The notes under the pieces are model-generated. The model saw only the letters and a program-made list of their open reading frames with translations, searched no databases and was not told the DNA's origin. From positions 62,001 through 126,000 of the forward strand of contig NZ_JASCXW010000002.1 in assembly GCF_030012175.1 (NCBI RefSeq): a stretch of 64,000 nt of DNA, read 5' to 3'. Position 1 is the stretch's first letter. Each line of letters starts with the position of its first letter. Below, in pieces: positions 28,345-37,017 of this stretch. The DNA is from Peloplasma aerotolerans (lineage in GTDB: Bacteria; Bacillota_I; Bacilli_A; Acholeplasmatales; Acholeplasmataceae). Both the position numbers and the translations under genes were made by a program.

Positions 28345-29190
28345 TCATACTTCTTTCAGTGCATTTCTAACGTAGTTAGGCAAGGCAAATGATCCTTGAT
28401 GGACATCACCATTATAATATTTAGTTTCTAAACCTAAACTTGTAATATGTGCTTTTTTAAAATCTTTAATTGGATGATATTTTTTTGATGCAAATCCGAA
28501 TAACCAATGTCCCGATGGATATGTTGGTATAAATGCTTGGTATACCTCAGCAATTGGGAACAAAGACTTAATCTTTTTATGTGCACGTTTCATTTCAGTA
28601 GATTCTTTTTCAAAATATGGACTTTCATGTTGATTGATTAAGATGCCATCTTCAGCAAGAACCCTCTTGCAGTTGGTGTAAAATTCCATTGAAAACAATC
28701 CTTCACCTGGTCCAATTGGATCTGTTGAATCTACGATAATGAGGTCATATACCTTTTGTGTGTTTTTGACATAAGCTAACCCGTCTTCAAATTTCAAAGA
28801 GACTCTAGGGTCATTTAGACCTGTTGTTGTGATTGTAAAGTACTCTTGGCAAACTCTGACAACTCGTTCATCAATCTCAACCATATCAATCGACTCGATT
28901 GTTTGATATTTTGTCAGTTCTCTAACACTGCCACCATCTCCACCACCTATAACCAGTACATGCTTTATGTTTTGATTAATTGACATTGGTGTATGAACAA
29001 TCATTTCATGGTATATAAATTCATCTTTTTCATTTGCCATCATAATGCCGTCTAACGTGAAGAATCGTCCCAACTCAAAAGAATCATAAACTTCTAGCTG
29101 CTGAAATGGTGTAGTTTCACTATGCAAATGTTCTTTAATTCTCACTGAAAACTTGATATTTGGTGTCCAATTCTCTGTAAACCACTCCAT
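28345..29190 (-). CDS. speE: Spermidine synthase (polyamine aminopropyltransferase)
   Basis: It transfers the aminopropyl group from decarboxylated S-adenosylmethionine to putrescine. The 281 residues show the N-terminal beta region (LEVYDSFELGRFFTLDGIMM), the SAM-binding GGGDGGSVRE (about residue 81) and the catalytic IVDSTDPIGPGEGLF (about 150). Length is typical. It is 12 nt downstream of speD with an AGGAGG site, so the two enzymes of spermidine synthesis are cotranscribed. No gene for putrescine synthesis is nearby. Confidence 0.97.
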   Translation of the reverse strand: MEWFTENWTPNIKFSVRIKEHLHSETTPFQQLEVYDSFELGRFFTLDGIMMANEKDEFIYHEMIVHTPMSINQNIKHVLVIGGGDGGSVRELTKYQTIESIDMVEIDERVVRVCQEYFTITTTGLNDPRVSLKFEDGLAYVKNTQKVYDLIIVDSTDPIGPGEGLFSMEFYTNCKRVLAEDGILINQHESPYFEKESTEMKRAHKKIKSLFPIAEVYQAFIPTYPSGHWLFGFASKKYHPIKDFKKAHITSLGLETKYYNGDVHQGSFALPNYVRNALKEV

Positions 29191-29202
29191 ATATCTTACC
29201 TC

Positions 29203-30006
29203 CTATATCATGTGTGGGATGTTCATACCGTAAAAGATTTCTGCAATCTCTCTATTGATATCTGTACGTATTTTTTCTTTTTCTAAATCCGATAAATCAT
29301 CGCTAGTTATATTAAAAATATAATTGTTTAGAACAAATTGGTTTAACATCATTTTTGTGTGAAATATATTTGAATGATCTAAATTAATATCAATCGATGT
29401 GTACTTTTTCAATACGTCTGAATCTATATAATCCTGTATTGAACTTATTTGATGATCCATATAATGTTTATTACCTTCTAGGTCACGTGTAAATCCACGA
29501 ACACGATAATCCATAATAATAACATCTGAATCAAAACTATTAATTAAGTAATTTAAAGCTTTGATTGGTGATATTTTACCACATGTAGAAACATCAATGT
29601 CGACTCTAAACGTTGAAATGTTCTGATCTGGGTGACTTTCAGGGTAAGTATGCACGGTTAAATGGCTCTTATCCAAATGTCCTACAACACTTTCTTTTTT
29701 GGGTACACAACCTTGATTGCAAGATGGGTCTAGAGAAGTTGTTGTTAAAGGCTCTTCTGAAATCAAAATTGTAACACTTGCACCTTGTGGATCGTAATCT
29801 TGTTTAGCTATGTTTAAAACATTGGCGTCAATAATGTTTGTAACGTCAGTGAGTATTCTTGTAAGTCTTTCAGAATTATATTGCTCATCTATATATTCGA
29901 TATAAGCTTTTCTTTCAGCTTCTGTTCTTGTATAGCAAACATCATAGATGTTGAAACTAAGTGTTTTTGTTAAATTATTGAATCCATATAATTTTAGTTT
30001 TTCCAT
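29203..30006 (-). CDS. speD: S-adenosylmethionine decarboxylase proenzyme
   Basis: It supplies decarboxylated SAM for spermidine synthesis. The 267-residue length matches the long E. coli-type SpeD rather than the short Bacillus SpeH type. The self-cleavage site that yields the pyruvoyl cofactor is visible as [15 protein letters not shown], with Ser114 the expected new N-terminus. A cysteine-containing [10 protein letters not shown] segment follows, as in the family. Promoter TTGCAT/TAAAAT lies upstream. Confidence 0.95.
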   Translation of the reverse strand: MEKLKLYGFNNLTKTLSFNIYDVCYTRTEAERKAYIEYIDEQYNSERLTRILTDVTNIIDANVLNIAKQDYDPQGASVTILISEEPLTTTSLDPSCNQGCVPKKESVVGHLDKSHLTVHTYPESHPDQNISTFRVDIDVSTCGKISPIKALNYLINSFDSDVIIMDYRVRGFTRDLEGNKHYMDHQISSIQDYIDSDVLKKYTSIDINLDHSNIFHTKMMLNQFVLNNYIFNITSDDLSDLEKEKIRTDINREIAEIFYGMNIPHMI

Positions 30007-30063
30007 TTGTTTTTTGTGCTCCTGTTTAGTATATTTAAACCCTGTGTTTAGTAGACCGAAACT

Positions 30064-30091
30064 ATTTTATCACAAATCAAAATAAATGCAA
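30064..30091 (-). promoter_or_regulatory. speD promoter
   Basis: TTGCAT (30086-30091) and TAAAAT (30064-30069) lie on the minus strand, spacer 16, with TGA before the -10. Confidence 0.6.
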
Positions 30092-30104
30092 TCCTTTTAT
30101 TAAA

Positions 30105-30127
30105 AATAAAAAGGCCAATCGGCCTTT
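30105..30127 (-). terminator. asnS intrinsic terminator
   Basis: The stem AAAGGCC/GGCCTTT (30110-30116 with 30121-30127) has loop AATC and a T-run on the minus strand, directly after the asnS stop. Confidence 0.88.
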
Positions 30128-31519
30128 CTAGAATTCACAATTTTTTGGTGTTCTTGGAAATGGTATAACATCTCTAATGTTTTCAACACCAGATAGATAC
30201 ATAATCAATCTTTCAAATCCAAGTCCATACCCAGCGTGAACACAACCACCGTATCTTCTTAAATCAGTGTACCATTTAAGATCCTCTTTAGGTATGTCCA
30301 TTTCTTCCATACGCTTCATGAGCATATCATAGCGTTCTTCTCTTTGAGAACCGCCAATTAACTCGCCACTACCTGGAACTAAAAGATCCATAGCTGCAAC
30401 CGTTTCATTATCATCATTCATTCTCATGTAAAATGCTTTTATACCTTTAGGCCAATCTGTTATAAAAACAGGGCAATCAAAATGTTTTTCAGTCAAGTAT
30501 TTTTCGTGTTCAGTATTAATATCTTGTCCATGCTTTGGTAGGTTTTCAAATTTAGTATTGCTTTTAATAAGGATGTCAATCGCCTCTTTATGCGTAATTT
30601 TAACAAACGGTTGTGTTAAGACTTTCAACAGTCTATCCGTCAAACCTGGCTCGACAAACTTATCGAAAAACACCATTTCCTCAGGAAGTTTTTCAAAGAC
30701 ATATTTAATGATGAATTTGACCATATCTTCAGCAACATCCATATTTTTATTTAAATCTGCAAATGCCATTTCTGGTTCAATCATCCAAAACTCTGAAGCA
30801 TGTCGAGTTGTATTAGAGTTTTCAGCTCTAAAGGTTGGCCCAAATGTATAAACATTCTTAAATGCTAATGCAAAAGCTTCAGCCTCTAATTGACCGGTTA
30901 CGGTTAAGTTTGTTCTTTTTCCAAAGAAATCTTTTTTGTAATCAACTTGTTGATCTTCATTCATCGGTACTTTGTCTAGCGGAAGTGTAGTGACGTTAAA
31001 CATTTGCCCTGCACCTTCCCCATCGTTACCGGTAATAATTGGCGTATGAGTGTATATAAAACCTTGACTTTGGAAAAACTCATGAACTGCAAATGCAGCT
31101 ACGCTTCTTAATCTAAAAACAGCATGAAAAAGATTGGTGCGCATTCTTAAATGCGCAACCTCTCTTAAAAATTCTCTAGAGTGTCTTTTTGGTTGTATTG
31201 GATAATCTTCTGGAGAATCACCTAGCAATTCAATATAGGTTGCTTTAACCTCAATAGGCTGTTTTGCATCAGGGGTTAAAATTAACTCACCTTTAACTAG
31301 GATTGAACTTCCGACTCTTATTTTTTGAACATCCTTAAAATTTTTCAACTTTGAGTCTTCATAAACCACTTGAACACTGTCAAAAAATGTTCCATCATGA
31401 AAATTGATAAACCCAAACTCTTTTTGAGCTCTATTGTTTCGTACCCAACCAAACAATGTTATTTCTTTCCCTATATATTTTTCTGTTGTTCTAAACAATC
31501 CTTTAACTGTTGTTTCCAT
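30128..31519 (-). CDS. asnS: Asparaginyl-tRNA synthetase
   Basis: It charges tRNA-Asn. The 463 residues have an N-terminal OB-fold anticodon-binding domain (KEITLFGWVRNNRAQKEFGFINFHDG) and a class IIb catalytic core. Motif 2 is in FRAENSNTTRHASEFWMIEPE (split around residue 235). Motif 3 is GYGLGFERLIMYLSG near the C-terminus, ending in the IPFPRTP signature of AsnRS. The residues distinguish it from AspRS, and the T-box specifier AAC agrees. It is controlled by a T-box leader upstream. Confidence 0.97.
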   Translation of the reverse strand: METTVKGLFRTTEKYIGKEITLFGWVRNNRAQKEFGFINFHDGTFFDSVQVVYEDSKLKNFKDVQKIRVGSSILVKGELILTPDAKQPIEVKATYIELLGDSPEDYPIQPKRHSREFLREVAHLRMRTNLFHAVFRLRSVAAFAVHEFFQSQGFIYTHTPIITGNDGEGAGQMFNVTTLPLDKVPMNEDQQVDYKKDFFGKRTNLTVTGQLEAEAFALAFKNVYTFGPTFRAENSNTTRHASEFWMIEPEMAFADLNKNMDVAEDMVKFIIKYVFEKLPEEMVFFDKFVEPGLTDRLLKVLTQPFVKITHKEAIDILIKSNTKFENLPKHGQDINTEHEKYLTEKHFDCPVFITDWPKGIKAFYMRMNDDNETVAAMDLLVPGSGELIGGSQREERYDMLMKRMEEMDIPKEDLKWYTDLRRYGGCVHAGYGLGFERLIMYLSGVENIRDVIPFPRTPKNCEF

Positions 31520-31556
31520 ATAATACTCCTTTGTTATGCGATTCTATTTAAAAAAT

Positions 31557-31650
31557 AAAAGCCCCTAGATTAATATCTAAGGACGTAATTATACGCGGTA
31601 CCACCTTAGTTCTAGAATAAAATTCTAGCCCTTAAAACCTTTAACGCAGG
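31557..31650 (-). repeat. 94-nt segment shared with the serS T-box (inverted copy)
   Basis: From CCTGCGTTAAAGG through the terminator stem this segment matches 51368-51461 with about six differences. The two copies are in opposite orientation on either side of oriC. Confidence 0.85.
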
Positions 31651-31786
31651 TGTACGGATAGTTCTACTTTCCAGTGGATTTCTTCTATCTCTCAGAGTGT
31701 TTTTCATGATTTGGTTTTGATTGGGCTTACACCATCCCCAACTCGCTAACAAAACGATAAATCATTACTCTCTCGTCATTGATTTC
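31557..31786 (-). ncRNA. T-box riboswitch of asnS, specifier AAC
   Basis: The conserved T-box core AAGGTGGTACCGCG is on the minus strand around 31592-31605. The terminator stem CCTTAGAT/ATCTAGGG plus T-run lies at about 31557-31583. Stem I begins near 31775. Aligning the base of stem I with that of the serS leader puts the specifier at AAC (31701-31699), an Asn codon, followed by A. Uncharged tRNA-Asn is expected to stabilise the antiterminator and raise asnS expression. Confidence 0.93.
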
Positions 31787-31792
31787 CTATTT

Positions 31793-31821
31793 ATTATATA
31801 TTTTTTTATAGCGTTTGTCAA
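31793..31821 (-). promoter_or_regulatory. Consensus promoter of the asnS T-box transcript
   Basis: TTGACA (31816-31821) and TATAAT (31793-31798) lie on the minus strand with a 17-bp spacer. The -35 overlaps the stop codon region of rmuC. Confidence 0.9.
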
Positions 31822-32981
31822 TTGTCAGTATCTTCTATTTCTTCTTCGATTTCTTCAACTTCATCTTCTTCAATTAAATCGAATTTTGCGCTTGAAATAT
31901 GCTCAAATCGACGATTAATCTTAGAGCTTGTTGTATGAACTTGGTCAGCTGTTTTAGAGACGCTTTCAATTGATCTTTTGAGTTTGTCCCATCTATCAGT
32001 ATAGCGTTTAAATTCTTCACCCAATTTTGCTAATTCTTCGATAATAACTTTTGCTTGTTTGTCTCTTTCAAGATTATTAACAACAAGTTGAATCATCGTC
32101 AATGTGGAAATAAGTGTTGTAGGGGAAACCAACCATACCTTGTTCTTTGATGCATACTCAATCAAATCATCGTGATATGCAGATATTTCAGCGAATATCG
32201 CTTCAGCCGGGATAAACATAAACGCTTGATCTCCAGTCTCGTTAAAAATAATATATTTATTTTTAATATCGTTAATATGTTTTTTTACATCATTTTTAAA
32301 CTCTTTTTCTGCTGTTTTGCGGTCAGCATCTCCTAAAGCACGATTGACCATACGCTTATAATTGTCAAGTGGAAATTTAGAATCGATTGCAACCATATTG
32401 ATTGGGTCTGGTGCGTAAACGACTGCATCGGCAATAAACCCGTTACTCATGGTTTTTTGTTTTTCATAAAGTTCTTTGTTATCGCCTAAAACTGCTGATA
32501 GCAATGAATATAATTGAACTTCTCCATAAATACCTCTTGTTTTTTTATCCGTTAATAGCGTATTTAAAGAAACAACTTCAGTTGATAAACTTTCAATTTT
32601 CTTTTGTGCTTCATCAATTTTACTTAATCTTTCAACGACATTTACGAAAGTTGCTTCTGTTTTTTTAAATCCTTCTCCAAGTCTATTTTCAACTCGATCG
32701 TTAATCTCTTTCATTTGTCGATCTATATGAAGCATCATGTGATCCTTAAATGTATTTAAATCGTTTTGATTACTCTTATTGGCTTCGCTAAATAATTTGC
32801 CCATTTCAAATTTTAACTCTCCATATTCTTTTTGAAAGTAAATTTTTAGGTCGCTTTGATTTTCTCTTTGGTCTTCTGACATATCAATTTTGTTGTTTTT
32901 GCTTTTATGCATAACAATAATAATATATATTGCTAAAACAACTAGAATCGCTAATAAACCAATAATAATATAGTCTTCCAT
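31818..32981 (-). CDS. rmuC: RmuC family DNA recombination protein
   Basis: This 387-residue protein has an N-terminal membrane anchor (residues 4-25) and a long coiled coil (about 30-140). The RmuC nuclease-like domain contains TRGIYGEVQLYSLL, VVYAPDPINMVAIDSKFPLDNYKRM (split at about residue 200) and FMFIPAEAIFAEI. RmuC limits recombination at inverted repeats in E. coli; the biochemical activity is not settled. An acidic C-terminal tail (EEDEVEEIEEEIED) is present. It is 14 nt downstream of the YiiX-like gene, probably one operon. Confidence 0.93.
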   Translation of the reverse strand: MEDYIIIGLLAILVVLAIYIIIVMHKSKNNKIDMSEDQRENQSDLKIYFQKEYGELKFEMGKLFSEANKSNQNDLNTFKDHMMLHIDRQMKEINDRVENRLGEGFKKTEATFVNVVERLSKIDEAQKKIESLSTEVVSLNTLLTDKKTRGIYGEVQLYSLLSAVLGDNKELYEKQKTMSNGFIADAVVYAPDPINMVAIDSKFPLDNYKRMVNRALGDADRKTAEKEFKNDVKKHINDIKNKYIIFNETGDQAFMFIPAEAIFAEISAYHDDLIEYASKNKVWLVSPTTLISTLTMIQLVVNNLERDKQAKVIIEELAKLGEEFKRYTDRWDKLKRSIESVSKTADQVHTTSSKINRRFEHISSAKFDLIEEDEVEEIEEEIEDTDN

Positions 32982-32995
32982 ACTTGCCGCCCTCC

Positions 32996-33934
32996 TTAAA
33001 TATCTTCAAGATAATAGATATGCACAATATCGTCTCTAATTTCTACATAAAATGCAATATATGTTTCTCTTGATAGAATGATGTCATTTACCGATGTAAT
33101 AAAGCCATCGTCATTTAATGCTCTTGAGTAGTTTCTTTGATCTTTTTCATCAACTAAAGCGTGTTGATATGCTCTACTGACTAAATCTGTACAATAGTAC
33201 TTATATGACATATCTAAGAAATATAAGAAATTGTATAGATTCTTGTCAACTTTATCTGTTGCATAGTCAACTGCATCATCAAGTTGAGTTTGTGTAACAC
33301 CTTTAACTCTTAATCCGATAAACTCTCTTCGATATGTTGACCCATAATACTGATAATCGGGGTCGCTTTCATTTCTATACATTGGGTTTAACCAATAATT
33401 AGATCTTGTTAAATTAACGGTCGCACTATAATCGTGTGGTTGATCTCCAGGATGCTTTATAAAATCCCATACGGTTTCATCTTCATCAGGAAATCCAACA
33501 GCCTCAACAAATCTATTATCTCCGTTGTTTATAGCGGCATGTCCCCCAAAATAAAAAGTTATAAACTGATGAACAACTGGTATACCAGGAAATGGAGATT
33601 TATCTGTCATGAAAATATCACCCTTTTGTCCTAGGTATTTTCTTGACTCATCATAAAATACACTTCGTGTATCTTCTAGCTCATAGGATGTTTCACGTGA
33701 AACTTTATAGTATCTTCTTGTTTGAAAAATGTTACTGACATATTCGAATTCTTCTTCATATTCAAACACTGCTCTACTTTTGAATGCTTCTATAGCTCGA
33801 TTGCTTCTAATATTTTCAGAAACAGCGACACCAAGAGAATAAATCATCCCAGCAACGATTAAAATCAAGATTAATTTTAATACTCTTAAAAAATTGAATC
33901 TTCTTTTTTTTCTAGACTTCATGCTCATCACCAA
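32996..33934 (-). CDS. Membrane-anchored YiiX/NlpC-P60-like permuted papain-fold hydrolase
   Basis: An N-terminal membrane segment (about residues 18-38, after a run of basic residues) anchors an extracytoplasmic domain. The domain begins LGQKGDIFMTD, has FGGHAAINNG with a likely catalytic His (about 140) and later YYCTDLVSRAYQH with a likely catalytic Cys (about 255). The His-before-Cys order is that of circularly permuted NlpC/P60-like enzymes such as YiiX. Relatives cleave amide bonds in peptides or lipids. With no visible peptidoglycan genes here the substrate is open. Confidence 0.75.
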   Translation of the reverse strand: MVMSMKSRKKRRFNFLRVLKLILILIVAGMIYSLGVAVSENIRSNRAIEAFKSRAVFEYEEEFEYVSNIFQTRRYYKVSRETSYELEDTRSVFYDESRKYLGQKGDIFMTDKSPFPGIPVVHQFITFYFGGHAAINNGDNRFVEAVGFPDEDETVWDFIKHPGDQPHDYSATVNLTRSNYWLNPMYRNESDPDYQYYGSTYRREFIGLRVKGVTQTQLDDAVDYATDKVDKNLYNFLYFLDMSYKYYCTDLVSRAYQHALVDEKDQRNYSRALNDDGFITSVNDIILSRETYIAFYVEIRDDIVHIYYLEDI

Positions 33935-34012
33935 TTTTGATAATCTATGTTTTTACAATATTTCATTGTCTACATTATACCACTGATATTGTTTTATATG
34001 AAACATCATACT

Positions 34013-34042
34013 AATAAAAAAAGTAGTCAAAATTGACTACCT
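34013..34042 (-). terminator. Terminator of the rpmH-rnpA-yidC-jag cluster
   Basis: The stem GTAGTCAA/TTGACTAC (34023-34030 with 34033-34040) is followed by seven Ts on the minus strand. It overlaps the jag stop codon. Confidence 0.85.
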
Positions 34043-34657
34043 TTTAGGTTTGATTACTAGTGCTCTTTCTTCGCCATCACCTTCTGATTCGGTGACAACG
34101 TCTCTCCATTCACTTAACTTCGTATGAATAATGCGACGATCAAATGCGTTCATTGGGTCCAATTTAACTGCAATTTTAGTTTGTGCAACTTCTTTTGCTG
34201 TCTTGGTTGCTAATATTTCTAGTTGTTTTCTTCTATTTTCATGATAGTTCCCAATATCAAGAGATACGATGATATGTCCATCAACATATGTATTCAAGAA
34301 ATTGCGTAACATAAATTGTAAAGCTAACAGTGTGCGTCCTTCTCTACCAATTAGAAGTGCATTTTCATCACTTTCGACATTGTAATGAACTTCGTCACCA
34401 TCGGATAACGTTCTAACTTCCATTCTAGTCTTTATACCAAGATTTTGGAATATGCCTTCTAAAAAGACCTTCCCTTCGGTTGCTAGATTAATATTGGGTG
34501 TCGCTTCATACAAAGCTGATGATCCAATTCCAATAAATCCTTTTTTCTCTTTTAAAACAGTTAGTTTAATCTTATCCTTTTGAATTTTTAATTGTTCTAC
34601 AGCAATCGCTTCAGCTTCCTGAAGAGATTTTGCTTCAAATTCTACTCTTTTTAACAT
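34037..34657 (-). CDS. jag: RNA-binding protein Jag/KhpB
   Basis: This 206-residue protein has the Jag-N domain at the start (VEFEAKSLQEAEAIAVEQL and the KKGFIGIGS motif). A KH-like domain with IGREGRTLLALQFMLR lies at about 105-120. A C-terminal R3H domain includes AFDRRIIHTKLSEWRDVVTESEGDGEERAL around residue 170. KhpB forms an RNA chaperone with KhpA and influences envelope growth in cocci. It lies 5 nt after yidC in the conserved cluster. Confidence 0.95.
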   Translation of the reverse strand: MLKRVEFEAKSLQEAEAIAVEQLKIQKDKIKLTVLKEKKGFIGIGSSALYEATPNINLATEGKVFLEGIFQNLGIKTRMEVRTLSDGDEVHYNVESDENALLIGREGRTLLALQFMLRNFLNTYVDGHIIVSLDIGNYHENRRKQLEILATKTAKEVAQTKIAVKLDPMNAFDRRIIHTKLSEWRDVVTESEGDGEERALVIKPKR

Positions 34658-34662
34658 TCAAT

Positions 34663-36072
34663 TCACCCCATCAATTGTTTTTGTTTCAATTGCTCGTGTT
34701 TTTTCTCGTTAAGTCTTCTATTAAATAATGTTTGTCCTAGTGAATATATATTACCAAATATCCAGTAAAGTGCTAGTGCATTGCTTTGATAAGATGCAAA
34801 AGCCATCATAATCACCATAAAATAACTGACAAACTTCATTGTTTTCTCTGTTTGCGCTGCTTGTGGATTTGGATTATGTTTCGCTGTATTCTTAGCATAA
34901 CTTGGTTTCTTCATGGAAATTTTTTGCAATAAATACATCGTTCCACCTACGATACCAGCTAAAACCATCCCTATAATACCATCTTGTGTGTTTGCTAGAT
35001 TAATACCTAAGAAGTTAGTATTTGATACACCTTCTGTGTACATACCGCCTTCAATAGTAATACGTCTAACTACCCCATACATAGCAATGAAAATAGGCAT
35101 TTGTAGGAATGGGAATAAACATCCTAAAACATTAATTCCATGTTTTTTATAAACCTGCATCATTTCCATCTGTTGTTGTTGTTGAGACTGTGGATCTTTT
35201 TTAGTTGCATATTTTGCTTGAACACGTTGCATATCTGGTTGAGCAAGATTCATCTTAATCGACATATCATTACTCTTAGCATAAATTGGCCATGCAATGG
35301 TTCTTACAACTAAAGTTGTAAAAAGAATCCCAATTGCAAAACTATTTCCCATAAGTGAACCAAAAAAGTTCATTAAAAATGCTACTGGAATAACTAAGAT
35401 CCAATCAAAGAAGTTTGCATCATGTGTTGATAGAGGTCTTTCTCCTCCAGCAACATAAACTGAAAAGTCTTGCTCGAACCCTTGATATGTAAATGTAACT
35501 GTGTATTCGTGTTGATCTTTAAATCCGTCTTCATCATAAGTTACATAATCATGATCATCAAATAGATCAGCAACTTCTTCACCTTTTAACTCAATGATAC
35601 TACCATCTCTTTGAACAACTAAGATTAGCATCCCTGTTGGATCAAATGTTTGTCCTTTGCGGTATAAAACATTTTCTACTTCATAACGAAATGCAATCAT
35701 GACAATATCGTTAGGATCTCCAACGATTGTTTCTGGTTTAATGTAAACTTGAAAACTTGGTGTAAACCCTTCTACATTAAACGTGTACGTGCGTACACCA
35801 TCATCATTTGTTACTACATTACTTGGTAAGGAACCTTCAAAATTTGTTAAAGTTCCATTTCCTGATTTTGTCAAACTCCAGTAAGAAAGTCCATTATCGC
35901 CTTTAAATATAATTTGGTCGGCTTTATCATGGTCAAAAACAAGTTTTTCACCTGCTTCTCCATATGGATTGTTAACTGCAATTAAATCCACAGTGTTATC
36001 TGCTCTTCCACATGCTGCTAAACTGAAGATAAGCATCAAAATCATGGCTAAAAAGAATATTTTCTTATTCAT
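34663..36072 (-). CDS. yidC: Membrane protein insertase YidC with extra N-terminal Ig-like domain
   Basis: The lipobox LAAC (Cys21) fits the lipoprotein YidC/SpoIIIJ of Gram-positives. Residues ~30-215 form an added extracytoplasmic beta region resembling a bacterial Ig domain (YRKGQTFDPTGMLILV...EYTVTFTYQGFEQDFSVYV). The insertase core (about 225-440) contains LVVRTIAWPIYAKSNDMS with the membrane arginine and a QPDMQRVQAKY coiled loop. At 469 residues it is about 200 longer than typical Gram-positive YidC. The start overlaps rnpA by 8 nt. Confidence 0.95.
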   Translation of the reverse strand: MNKKIFFLAMILMLIFSLAACGRADNTVDLIAVNNPYGEAGEKLVFDHDKADQIIFKGDNGLSYWSLTKSGNGTLTNFEGSLPSNVVTNDDGVRTYTFNVEGFTPSFQVYIKPETIVGDPNDIVMIAFRYEVENVLYRKGQTFDPTGMLILVVQRDGSIIELKGEEVADLFDDHDYVTYDEDGFKDQHEYTVTFTYQGFEQDFSVYVAGGERPLSTHDANFFDWILVIPVAFLMNFFGSLMGNSFAIGILFTTLVVRTIAWPIYAKSNDMSIKMNLAQPDMQRVQAKYATKKDPQSQQQQQMEMMQVYKKHGINVLGCLFPFLQMPIFIAMYGVVRRITIEGGMYTEGVSNTNFLGINLANTQDGIIGMVLAGIVGGTMYLLQKISMKKPSYAKNTAKHNPNPQAAQTEKTMKFVSYFMVIMMAFASYQSNALALYWIFGNIYSLGQTLFNRRLNEKKHEQLKQKQLMG

Positions 36073-36415
36073 TATCGTTCTCCACTAGTTTTGATTTTTT
36101 AAATAAATTTGATAATCTTGTTTTGATATCTGTATATGATAACTCAGAAGCTTGAGGTTTAATCACAATAACAAACAATTTATTTTTAATAAATTGTTTT
36201 TGATTCTCATTCACAATCATTCTAATTCTTCTTTTGACTAGATTTCTAGCTACAGCATTACCATACTTTTTCCCAATAGATAATGCGAATCTAAAATGTG
36301 TGCCTTCTGGATCATCTGATTGATAGATAGCAAAATAACTGTCACCTTTAATTTTTTTATGTTTGAAAATCGCATCGATTTCGCTATTCTTCTTTATGCG
36401 ATATCTTTTTTTCAT
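36065..36415 (-). CDS. rnpA: Ribonuclease P protein component
   Basis: It assists the RNase P RNA in removing tRNA 5' leaders. The 116 residues include KKRYRIKKNSEIDAIFK at the start and the family signature around AVARNLVKRRIRMIV (about residue 58). Its 3' end overlaps yidC. A hairpin with a T-run lies between rpmH and this gene. Confidence 0.96.
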   Translation of the reverse strand: MKKRYRIKKNSEIDAIFKHKKIKGDSYFAIYQSDDPEGTHFRFALSIGKKYGNAVARNLVKRRIRMIVNENQKQFIKNKLFVIVIKPQASELSYTDIKTRLSNLFKKSKLVENDNE

Positions 36416-36425
36416 AGTTTTAAAT

Positions 36426-36474
36426 AAAAAGATTACTCAAAAATAACAAACGTTATTATTTTAATCGAGTAATC
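36426..36474 (-). terminator. Terminator-like hairpin between rpmH and rnpA
   Basis: Outer arms GATTACTC (36431-36438) and GAGTAATC (36467-36474) enclose an inner AATAAC/GTTATT stem. Five Ts follow on the minus strand. It is likely a partial terminator or processing site that lets rpmH be expressed above rnpA-yidC-jag. Confidence 0.7.
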
Positions 36475-36496
36475 CTGGTATTTTAAAATAATTAAA

Positions 36497-36631
36497 TTAT
36501 ACAGTTAATTCTGCGCGGCCTTTCAATCTGCGACGAGCAAGTACGCGACGCCCACCGGCTGTTGCCATTCTAGCTCTAAAGCCATGAGTCTTTATGCGCT
36601 TTCTCTTACTTGGTTGATATGTTCTTTTCAC
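36497..36631 (-). CDS. rpmH: 50S ribosomal protein L34
   Basis: The 44-residue protein is strongly basic and begins (M)[17 protein letters not shown], the family signature. The start is GTG at 36631, preceded by AAAGGTGG with 8-nt spacing. An upstream in-frame ATG would add 37 unrelated residues and is rejected. It is the first gene left of oriC in the standard Bacillota order. Confidence 0.97.
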   Translation of the reverse strand: MKRTYQPSKRKRIKTHGFRARMATAGGRRVLARRRLKGRAELTV

Positions 36632-36668
36632 AAATAAAACCACCTTTCCTGCGAAACCATGCTTTTTA

Positions 36669-36697
36669 ATTATATATAAAGACATTGTTTTTGTCAA
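36669..36697 (-). promoter_or_regulatory. Consensus rpmH promoter
   Basis: TTGACA (36692-36697) and TATAAT (36669-36674) lie on the minus strand with a 17-bp spacer. The leader is about 30 nt. Confidence 0.9.
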
Positions 36698-36742
36698 CAA
36701 TAAACTTTGTATTTTGAGATAAAATATTTCCTTTTCATACAA

Positions 36743-37017
36743 CTAGGGTTTAACAATGTGATTTTGTGTCTTTTTCATTATAAATTTAAATTATAGAATG
36801 TGGGAAACTTAGTCACAATTTTGGGGATTTGTGGATAAATGGGCAATTTTACTTCTCGGCTTAATAAAGTCGTAAGAATTAAAGGGTTATCCACAATCTA
36901 TCAACATATCCACATACTAAATTTTAAAGTTATCCACAAAAAGTGTTGATAAGTTCTTTGCTCTAAATCTTTATTATATGATATTCTAATTGTACATCAA
37001 TTGAGGGGTAATTTTAT
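36743..37017. other. Replication origin region (oriC) with DnaA boxes
   Basis: The intergenic region between rpmH and dnaA carries DnaA boxes. Perfect TTATCCACA occurs at 36887-36895 and 36930-36938, and its reverse complement TGTGGATAA at 36830-36838. One-mismatch boxes are at 36906-36914 (ATATCCACA) and 36944-36952 (TGTTGATAA, reverse). The stretch just before dnaA is very AT-rich. Divergent gene orientation on both sides supports an active origin. A degenerate box (TTACCCACA, 38442-38450) lies between dnaA and dnaN. I could not place a DUE or DnaA-trio with confidence. Confidence 0.93.
36979..36987 (+). promoter_or_regulatory. Possible dnaA promoter (extended -10)
   Basis: TGATATTCT with a weak upstream TTGCTC (36958-36963) lies downstream of the DnaA boxes and 30 nt before the start. 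The nearby boxes suggest autoregulation by DnaA. Confidence 0.4.

Noticed and set aside
36632-36742. Longer L34 protein starting at 36742
   Set aside because: The extra 37 residues cover the rpmH promoter and ribosome-binding site. The 44-residue GTG-started form matches the family exactly.
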